From NCBI GenBank assembly GCA_963753725.1, contig CAVWDI010000002.1, forward strand, positions 1-64,000: a stretch of DNA of 64,000 nt, given 5' to 3'. The position numbers were made by a program, and so were the translations under genes. The stretch's first letter is position 1. The number at the start of each line of letters is the position of its first letter. The DNA is from CAVWDI01 sp963753725. GTDB taxonomy: Bacteria; Chloroflexota; Anaerolineae; Anaerolineales; UBA4823. Below the pieces are notes generated by a model. The model searched no databases. It saw only the letters and a list, made by a program, of their open reading frames with translations, and was not told where the DNA came from. Positions 57,853 through 64,000 of this stretch are shown here, piece after piece.

Positions 57853-58155
57853 TTACTCTCCTGTGCACCCAACGGGGCAAATTTTATAGTTTATCAGGTG
57901 AAACAGCCCTGTCAGCGCGTATCCGCACTTGTCACAAGCCAGGTTCAGCAGCCCATCATATCCAAGGCGTCCCTGATTACACTGCGGACACTTGTCACCT
58001 ACTCGATATTCTTTTATCTGGCTGGCGCTACTCTCCTGCGGGGGTTCCATACCTAATGCGATATACAGTTCGCAGTCTTTTCCCCAGTGCTTCACCTTGT
58101 CCATTTTCATCTCTACCTTAGATGACTTACCTTCCCAAAAGGTTACATCGACCAT
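57853..58155 (-). CDS. Small zinc-ribbon protein, unknown function
   Basis: About 100 aa from ATG 58155 (ATG 58188 is an alternative). The C-terminal half carries a zinc-ribbon (GDKCPQCNQGRLGYDGLLNLACDKCGY) and ends CPVGCTGE. The N-terminal half (VTFWEGKSSKVEMKMDKVKHWGKDCELYIALGM) has no recognised motif. The gene ends five bases before the PDO start and is probably co-transcribed. Confidence 0.6.
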   Translation of the reverse strand: MVDVTFWEGKSSKVEMKMDKVKHWGKDCELYIALGMEPPQESSASQIKEYRVGDKCPQCNQGRLGYDGLLNLACDKCGYALTGLFHLINYKICPVGCTGE

Positions 58156-58356
58156 GTTTGCCAGGACGGCTGCGAGCCTGCGGAGCAACCACCCTCCTGG
58201 CAGCCAAATCTTTGAAATGGAGCTTCCTGGCGTCCAATATAAAGTACAAATTACACATATATCTTACTATTTATTGTATAATATTGTTAAATTGAATTTA
58301 TCACGTTTAAGCCTGACTTACGAACCTGCAGATCGATCGAAATTTGAGAGATTGTT

Positions 58357-58866
58357 ATGAAACAATTCCAGAAAAACCTTTACAGTCTGCATCCCTATTT
58401 GCTGTCATCTATCGCCAGCGTATTGACAGTTACTCAAATCTTGCTGGCTTTCTTCCTGCAGGGAAATAGTTCCGAAGCCCTGCAGTGGGTGGGATGGATC
58501 TGCGTATGGACTGCGGGAATCTTTGGCGTACTTCCGATCATCACCTTCCGCAGAAGGGGCGGTGTGCCAAAGGGAGAGAGCTACGTTAAGACCACCGTCC
58601 TGGTAGATACCGGCATCTACGCAATCGTACGGCATCCACAGAACGGCACAGCCTGGCTGTTGATTAACCTGGGTGTTATGTTGATTGTGTGTCATTGGAC
58701 CAGCGTGGTTCTAGGTATAATTTCGATGTGCCTGGCCTACGTTGACACCTTTAAATCCGACCAATACTGCACCGAAAAATTTGGCGATGCATATAAGCGA
58801 TATATGAGCAGGGTGCCCAGGGTGAACTTCGCGGCAGGTGTCATCAGGCTTTTACGGTCGGGCTAG
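58357..58866 (+). CDS. ICMT/PEMT-type membrane methyltransferase
   Basis: 169 aa with four or five membrane segments and the family's C-terminal SAM motif: VDTGIYAIVRHPQNGTAWLLINLG near residues 83-106, then DxFKSDQYCTEKFGDAYKRYMSRVPR. Relatives methylate isoprenylcysteine, phosphatidylethanolamine or small lipids. The gene stands alone between the minus-strand redox genes and sigma genes. Substrate unknown. Confidence 0.82.
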   Translation: MKQFQKNLYSLHPYLLSSIASVLTVTQILLAFFLQGNSSEALQWVGWICVWTAGIFGVLPIITFRRRGGVPKGESYVKTTVLVDTGIYAIVRHPQNGTAWLLINLGVMLIVCHWTSVVLGIISMCLAYVDTFKSDQYCTEKFGDAYKRYMSRVPRVNFAAGVIRLLRSG

Positions 58867-59042
58867 AGAACTAGGGGAATGACGGATTGGACGCAAAAAC
58901 ACCACCGCTTCAGATAGCCGCTGTATCCCTCATCGAGGGGCATTATTAAAAACAGTCGTTTTTCCCTGCTTTAGTTTTGCATGCATTGTGCTTTCGCGGA
59001 AAGTTCTTTCCCCTCAAATCTCCGCATACCCGGTCTAATCCC

Positions 59043-59300
59043 TTATCCCTCTGCCTCCAAAAACCCTTCCAAATCCAACTTCTTATACAGGCGCTGTTTC
59101 ACATCCTGAGGCACATCCTGCGGCTCAGCTGTCTTATGATAAAGGTACACTGTCTTCTCCAGCGTATTCACCACCACCTGGCAGTCCTCGCAGTCCCCCA
59201 GATGACGCTCAATCTCGTCGCAAATCGTCTCATCCAGTGTCCCATCGACATAATCAGATAGCGAAGATAACAAATGTTTACAATTGTGATCTTTACTCAC
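59043..59300 (-). CDS. Anti-sigma factor, zinc-finger (ZAS) type
   Basis: 85 aa from GTG 59300. It has the ZAS motif: His in EIERHLGDCEDCQ (H-x3-C-x2-C) with an earlier zinc-ligand His/Cys in DHNCKHLLSSLSDYVDGTLDE. It has no membrane helix, so it is a soluble redox- or metal-sensing anti-sigma factor. Its partner is the ECF sigma gene upstream; the two overlap through the small ORF at 59293-59400. Confidence 0.87.
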   Translation of the reverse strand: MSKDHNCKHLLSSLSDYVDGTLDETICDEIERHLGDCEDCQVVVNTLEKTVYLYHKTAEPQDVPQDVKQRLYKKLDLEGFLEAEG

Positions 59301-59400
59301 GAGCTGATCCCTTGTTTAGTAGTATGTATCTTATAACTATCGGAGCATCCCTGCGGGAGAGCAAATCCAATAAATGTTTGCAGTTATGTTCGCTGGCCAT
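59293..59400 (-). other. Mini-ORF repeating the anti-sigma N-terminus
   Basis: A 35-codon ORF from ATG 59400 begins MASEHNCKHLLDLLS, matching the anti-sigma start MSKDHNCKHLLSSLS; the rest does not match. It overlaps the sigma stop and the anti-sigma GTG. It may be a partial duplication or a translational coupler. Confidence 0.5.
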
Positions 59401-60019
59401 CATAAATCTCCTTCTTCTCTGCCATTTTCTCCCCGTAATAAACGGTCAACATTTCCCTCAAGCGCAGTCTGCCGCGCGACAGCCTGGTCTTGACCGCCGT
59501 CTCGCTCAGGTCCAAAACCTGCGCCGTTTCACGCGTCGATAACCCGTCGATATCGCGCAGCAAAAAAACCACCCGCAAACTTTCCGGCAGCTCGCTCACT
59601 GCCTGCTCAAGGTAGTCTTTTGCTTCGCTGGTCATCAGTTCCTCTTCCGGCATACAGCACCAGTCCTTAATCTGCAGTGGTTCCATCTCGCCCGCCTCCA
59701 ATTCCAGCGGCTCGTCGATTGATACCGGTATGCCCTTATTCTTTCGTTTGCGCAGCACCATTAATGCCTCGTTGGTCGCAATGCGGTACAGCCAGGTCGA
59801 TAAACTTGAACGCCCGTGAAATTTTGGAAGCGCCTTATAGGCTTTGATAAAGGTTTCCTGCAGCACATCTTCCGCGTCCTGTTCATCCTCCAGCATCTTC
59901 AGTCCCAGCCGGTAGACCACGTTTGAATAAGTCTCCACCAGCAGGGCGAACTCCGCCTTATCACCCTCTCGCAGCAGCTCGAGGGAAAATTCTTGTTTCG
60001 TATCTTCGCTATTAATCAT
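59384..60019 (-). CDS. ECF-family RNA polymerase sigma factor
   Basis: 211 aa. Region 2 (DAEDVLQETFIKAYKALPKFHGRSSLSTWLYRIATNEAL) and region 4 (LPESLRVVFLLRDIDGLSTRETAQVLDLSETAVKTRLSRGRLRLREML) are textbook for RpoE-like ECF factors. A linker with CCMPEEEL between is of interest for redox control. It directs RNA polymerase to a regulon probably containing itself. Its stop overlaps the mini-ORF and its partner is the anti-sigma gene downstream. Confidence 0.93.
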   Translation of the reverse strand: MINSEDTKQEFSLELLREGDKAEFALLVETYSNVVYRLGLKMLEDEQDAEDVLQETFIKAYKALPKFHGRSSLSTWLYRIATNEALMVLRKRKNKGIPVSIDEPLELEAGEMEPLQIKDWCCMPEEELMTSEAKDYLEQAVSELPESLRVVFLLRDIDGLSTRETAQVLDLSETAVKTRLSRGRLRLREMLTVYYGEKMAEKKEIYDGQRT

Positions 60020-60197
60020 TTAGATGCAGTATATCCAATTAGGTGTCAAATTCCAAAAAGTAATTATATATGAAACTTTTGCATGCGAATATATTTGTTC
60101 TTACGGAATGCAAGAAATTAAACTGTTCTATTGGGGGGAATACCTAAATCAATACCGTAATTGATCTGGCTGGGCCTGTCCCAAAAGCAAAGAAATT

Positions 60198-61046
60198 CTA
60201 CAAATCTCTTTGAACAAATATGCACACCGCCAGGGCAAACGCAGCCACCAGGAACAATACCGCATATAAGACCATGTATGCGCTGGGGTAGTATAAGGCT
60301 GAAAAGGGGGAGAATCCGAGCGCTTTGACCAGCGGGGATTGCAGTTCAAAAACAGCTCTTCTCCAGATAGCTTCGCTGGGCATGATCAGGCTGGTGATCA
60401 CACCTATTTTAATTGCTACCTGTCCAGCAGAGACTTCACCCATATAGGATCCGATTTGTTCGATCCAACCCCCGATGAACGCGATTCCGTACAAACCAAA
60501 AACAAGCACCCCATTAGCAAGTGTGGATAAAAATGTACCCCCAAAAATGGAAATAGACAACAGCAGCAGCACATTGAGCCACAAGAGTTCCAGTGCTCGA
60601 AATGGATGAGGGGCTGAATATCCAGTCCGCAGATATACGATCGCCATCACACCGCCCGCCATCAGCAGTAAATAGAGGGTTAACATCACTGCAAAACCCA
60701 GCCACTTGCCGGATATTATCTCCCAGCGCCTGATTGGTTTTGCGGCCAAAGTCTGAATGGTGCCTGAGTTGATCTCTCCAGAAACGGTATCCACTGAGGT
60801 CAGGACAGCCATGATGGAGGTGAGAAAATTGACCACGAACATGCCGGCCATCAACAAGAAGTTGCGGATTTCATTGAGCTGCATTCTATCTCTAATGCCA
60901 ATAGAATCCTCTACATCGAGCATTAAGTAGTGAAAACCGAGGCCGTAGACAATTAAGAACAGCACACCCAAAAGCAGCGCGGCAAGCAATATCTTACGGC
61001 GGGAGGCTTCGTAGAATGTTAGACGTGCGATCGTAAATGTACTCAT
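60198..61046 (-). CDS. ABC-2-type transporter permease
   Basis: 282 aa with six hydrophobic segments; starts STFTIARLTFYEASRRKILLAALLLGVLFL, and has the DTVSGEINSGTIQTLAAKPIRRWEIISGKWLG loop that marks ABC-2 permeases. It lies 30 bases after the ATPase gene and forms an exporter with it; substrate unknown. Confidence 0.88.
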   Translation of the reverse strand: MSTFTIARLTFYEASRRKILLAALLLGVLFLIVYGLGFHYLMLDVEDSIGIRDRMQLNEIRNFLLMAGMFVVNFLTSIMAVLTSVDTVSGEINSGTIQTLAAKPIRRWEIISGKWLGFAVMLTLYLLLMAGGVMAIVYLRTGYSAPHPFRALELLWLNVLLLLSISIFGGTFLSTLANGVLVFGLYGIAFIGGWIEQIGSYMGEVSAGQVAIKIGVITSLIMPSEAIWRRAVFELQSPLVKALGFSPFSALYYPSAYMVLYAVLFLVAAFALAVCIFVQRDL

Positions 61047-61075
61047 TTCAATTCGTCAATAGATTCCAACAGAAG

Positions 61076-61995
61076 CTATAGTTCTCCCTCGGTGCCCACA
61101 ATCTGGATAAACAGATCCTCCAGGGATATGTGCTGTGAACTGAGTGAAAATACTTCCACATTTTGGTTTACAAGGTACCGGTTAATTACAGGTATTTTAG
61201 ATTCACCCGATACTGAAAAAAAGATCGTTCACCGTCCTCATGGATATCCTGGCACCATTCAGTCAGCCCTACGATAATTTCCGGACTCATGCCGCGAGCA
61301 CGCAGTTCGACGCTCATATATCCTTCCATCAGGTTGGTGAGCGTGCTGATGCGAATCACTTCACCCTTCTTAATAAACGCAACCCGATCACAGGTTACTT
61401 CTATCTCACTTAAAAAATGAGAATTGAGGAACACAGTTGTTCCGCGTTCGCTCAGGTCACGGATAATATCCCTCACCAGGCGGCGTCCTACCGGGTCTAA
61501 TCCTGAGGTAGGTTCATCCAATATCACCAGCCCGGGCTGGTTGAGGAGCGCTTGCGCCAGACCGATGCGCTGCAGCATACCCTTTGAAAACTTGCTCAAT
61601 TTCTTGCTGGAGTGTTTGATTAAACCAACCAATTCCAGCAGTTCCGGAATGCGCTGGCGCGAAACATTCCGCGGCATGCGGTATAAATCCGCATGAAGCA
61701 TCAAGAACTCTTCGGCTCGAAGCCATTCGTGGAAACGGAAATGTTCGGGAAGAAAACCTACCTGCGCCCGAATACCGGGGTCGTTCAAAGGTTCACCGAA
61801 CAACTTCCCCTCTCCACTTGTGGGCGAGATCAGGTTGAGCAGCATCTTGACGGAGGTTGTTTTTCCCGCTCCGTTAGGACCCAGAAAACCAAACACCTCG
61901 CCGCGCTCGACCGTCAGGGTGAGGTCTCTGACAGCCAGTTTGCTGTTGAATTCTTTGCGCAGGTTGAAGGTTTGGATAGCCGGGGATGAGTGCAT
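61076..61995 (-). pseudogene. ABC transporter ATP-binding protein, frameshifted near the C-terminus
   Basis: ATG 61995. Walker A GPNGAGKTTSV, signature SKGMLQRIGLAQALL (LSKFSKGMLQR), Walker B LVILDEPTSGLDP and the switch His in NSHFLSE. The frame breaks at the seven-A run 61216-61222; one extra base restores FFSVSGESKIPVINRYLVNQNVEVFSL to the TAG at 61076-61078. Otherwise it stops at 61186 as sequenced. It drives the permease encoded 30 bases downstream. It follows the sigma/anti-sigma pair in the same direction. Confidence 0.88.
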
Positions 61996-62066
61996 CTTAC
62001 AAGTATACAAGCAAATGTGTAAAAGTGGTCAATTCTTAAGCGATACGGGGATTCAATTAAAAAGGA

Positions 62067-62106
62067 CAGGCAGACGAGAAAGAATTTGATTTCCTTTGTC
62101 TGCCTG
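62067..62106 (-). terminator. Intrinsic terminator after the anti-sigma gene
   Basis: CAGGCAGAC (62067-62075) pairs with GTCTGCCTG (62098-62106), a perfect nine-base stem; on the minus strand it is followed by TCCTTTTT. Confidence 0.7.
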
Positions 62107-62127
62107 CCTATTTATTAATCAAGGGTT

Positions 62128-63304
62128 TTACTGCAATGAATTTACGATTTCGAGCGCGTCCGCTTTCTCCCCGGGACCGGAGAGGGCGTAGACGATATCG
62201 TTCTTGATCCAGATCAATAAATACATATCGCCTGTATTGTATTCATGATGTTTGATAAATGTGCCGATGACGCCGTCCACTTGAACCTGTTCATGTTCGG
62301 TTCCATAACGTGGGACCGGGATCACAAGCGTGGTCGCCCAATCGATAGTGCTTGAGAATTCAGCCGCTTCTTCGGGGCTCATGCCGGTCACCTGTAAAAA
62401 GGCTTCACCTATCTTATCGATATCCAAATCTGCGGGGGCTTCAACTACCGGATTCGGCATTTGAATAAGGGCAGTGCAATTGAGGGTTTCTTTTATTTCA
62501 GCTGGGTGACCTTTATCAGGATCAAAATCTTCTAACTCTTCGAACTCGCAATCGCCGTAGCTGGCCTGGACTCCGGTCGGTATATCGGCAGATATGACCG
62601 CACCGTCCAACGAATCGGGGAGTTCGATATCCGAAAGCCCAATATCACCTAAAACCGTGCGGACTTGTTCTAAATCTACATTGAAGGTGATCTCGCCGCC
62701 AGGCGTTACTTTATATTCGCCGTCCATACCAGAAGGCAGGCGAACGGGGAAATCCTGCTAACGCGCTGGCTTCAGCAGCATCAGCCGCCTCTTGTGGTTC
62801 GCCGCGTTCATTTACTTGAACCTGGTTGGACATCATGTACTCGAACTGGCTTGATGCGCCCAGGTCTTCAGGTCGATCTTCTAAATTAAATTCCACCACC
62901 CTGACCTGTTCTACACGGAACAGGCTGAGAAATGAGTTGGCAATCGCTCTTACGGGAGCAAAAGCCATCGAGATTACCAACAGGGACAGCACAGCCAATG
63001 CGATCCAGGCTGGCCGCGGTAGTGCAGAAGTGAGTTTTTTCCACATATTTTTATCCTCTTGATTTGAATTTTGTATACGAGAATTCACCAATGAAAGCGC
63101 TTCCTGTTCGGATAACGGCTCTCCGGAGGCGTTTTTGGTGAGAGATTCCAATTGGTTCTTTATGCGGTTAATTTTCTCGCCCATTAGGGCTGCAAATTCC
63201 CGGCACAGCGGGCACGATTCTATATGGGATTGGACCAGATCAAATTGTCCCGGATCCAATTCCTGATCTATATATGCTCGAATTTCTTTTTCAGTTAGAT
63301 GCAT
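62128..63304 (-). pseudogene. Membrane anti-sigma factor with zf-HC2 and DUF4367-like domain, frameshifted
   Basis: ATG 63304, GAGGAG upstream. An N-terminal zf-HC2/ZAS site (HIESCPLCREF), a membrane helix (WIALAVLSLLVISMAFAPV), and an outer domain. The frame slips at the C-run (plus-strand G-run 62746-62749): one base fewer gives SALAGFPVRLPSGMDGEYKVTPGGEITF, which continues to 62128. About 392 codons. The stop of the sigma gene is two bases upstream, so the two are co-transcribed and form a pair. Probably an indel error. Confidence 0.83.
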
Positions 63305-63306
63305 GA

Positions 63307-63873
63307 TTACTGCTCCTCTTTCCAGGCGCTGTCCTGCTCGATATACGCTTTTTCGAATTCATCCTCGGCACGCGCCAACAATGTTCCAACCGAATTTACC
63401 GACACATCCAACACAGCCGCCAGTTCGGCATATGTCAGCCCGGAGTAACGCAGAGCAAGCAGTTGGGCTGAGCGGGGCTGGATTAAACTCAAAACCGCTC
63501 TCACCTGATCTCGCTCCTGTGCACGCTCGAGGATATCAGCCGGGTCATCACTCTGCACTTCCAGGGTATCCGATAAGACTGTTTGATCCTCGTAATGGAT
63601 CCTTCGTCCCCGAGACCGCAGAGCGTTGAGGCCGCGATTGGATGCCACCCGGTACAGCCATCCCTCGAGATTCTCGTTATGCCTGGGAGGATTCTGGTGC
63701 AATTGCAGAAAGGTCTCGAGGGCGATATCCTGCACCTCATCCCAGTCACCCACGAGCTTATAAATTACCCAACAAATGCGCTTCCAATGCTGGTCGATCA
63801 ATGCATCTATGTCGGGTTTAGCCAAATCTTTTGTTCCAGTCACATTTTTTGATTTGGTAACGGTTATTGCCAT
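63307..63873 (-). CDS. ECF-family RNA polymerase sigma factor
   Basis: 188 aa from ATG 63873 (an earlier GTG at 63891 is possible). Region 2 (DALIDQHWKRICWVIYKLVGDWDEVQDIALETFLQLHQ ... GWLYRVASNRGLNALRSRGRR) and region 4 (QPRSAQLLALRYSGLTYAELAAVLDVSVNSVGTLLARAEDEFEKAY) are clear. It is the first gene of a unit with the membrane anti-sigma factor and the ABC exporter. Confidence 0.92.
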   Translation of the reverse strand: MAITVTKSKNVTGTKDLAKPDIDALIDQHWKRICWVIYKLVGDWDEVQDIALETFLQLHQNPPRHNENLEGWLYRVASNRGLNALRSRGRRIHYEDQTVLSDTLEVQSDDPADILERAQERDQVRAVLSLIQPRSAQLLALRYSGLTYAELAAVLDVSVNSVGTLLARAEDEFEKAYIEQDSAWKEEQ

Positions 63874-64000
63874 GATAAAACTCAATCTCACAGGTGGGTG
63901 GAACTAAAATGATTCTCGTCCTCATTAACTAAACACCGCCCGGTGAGTAAATATGACAAAAATCCGCGGGATTTATAGCTCTATTGGTTCATCCGATGTT

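Noticed and set aside
61216..61222. Programmed frameshift at a seven-base homopolymer in the ABC ATPase
   Set aside because: The other breaks in the window show the same single-base pattern, and no downstream structure or conserved alternative ending is seen; an indel error is simpler.
1..64000. tRNA, rRNA, CRISPR, transposase or phage genes
   Set aside because: Searched by eye for GGTTCRANNCC-type tRNA arms, regularly spaced repeats and transposase motifs; none was convincing. Short RNAs could still be missed.

Overview
The window looks like a chromosomal piece of a Chloroflexota bacterium, most likely Anaerolineae. I infer this from gene content, not from a marker gene: many secreted or lipoproteins with Thr/Pro-rich linkers, FG-GAP propellers, LysM plus M23 proteins of the GTHxHxARxYNGEW type, a C-terminal YLPxI-like motif, DUF2089/SHOCT-like regulators and an RibA/pterin/glycosyltransferase cluster. 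No rRNA, tRNA, insertion sequence, phage gene or CRISPR array was seen.

Layout. 0-7.2 kb (mostly minus): acetyltransferase, SRPBCC protein, a methyltransferase with one in-frame stop, a nitrilase and two tandem FG-GAP propeller proteins, the second frameshifted. 7.2-7.76 kb: repeats only. 7.76-19.4 kb (plus): one long run. It starts with a CDP-alcohol phosphatidyltransferase, an MprF-like flippase-type protein and a small membrane protein. These are followed by RibA, a stand-alone RibD-type reductase, a zinc-type dehydrogenase, a lipoprotein, a PTPS/QueD-like protein lacking the catalytic Cys, a glycosyltransferase and a methyltransferase, and then by DUF123, LspA, RluD and threonine aldolase. 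The first ten genes look like a biosynthetic unit for an unusual pterin- or pyrimidine-derived, probably glycosylated and membrane-linked product; this is the best candidate for an undescribed system. 19.7-28 kb (plus): PNP, membrane and GNAT proteins, a large membrane protein with GAF-like and HTH-like parts, an S1-domain protein, ComEA, an orphan DNA methyltransferase, threonine synthase and PspC. 28-37.2 kb (mostly minus): corrinoid protein, pterin-binding methyltransferase and HAD-like protein; aminotransferase (plus); Dcd; CapA-like and M23 lipoproteins; FtcD.

37.4-42.7 kb (minus): two decayed tandem genes for secreted proteins with a HEWGH...YDEY zinc-protease motif and a VWA domain, the arrangement of animal CLCA proteins (MEROPS M87). 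43.7-50.2 kb (plus): four tandem LysM/M23 cell-wall proteins. 50.6-55.2 kb: a strong promoter, three small DUF2089/SHOCT-like proteins and an 1131-aa membrane/propeller/phospholipase-D protein. 55.3-58.9 kb: MFS transporter, OsmC, a two-CxxC thioredoxin-fold protein, zinc ribbon and an ICMT-like methyltransferase. 59-63.9 kb (minus): two ECF sigma/anti-sigma pairs around an ABC-2 exporter.

An important caveat: at least eight otherwise normal genes are broken by a single-base indel, often in a short homopolymer. This points to residual sequencing or assembly error rather than gene death. The type 'pseudogene' below means only that the frame is interrupted in this sequence. The two CLCA-like genes are different: they carry many lesions each and look truly decayed.
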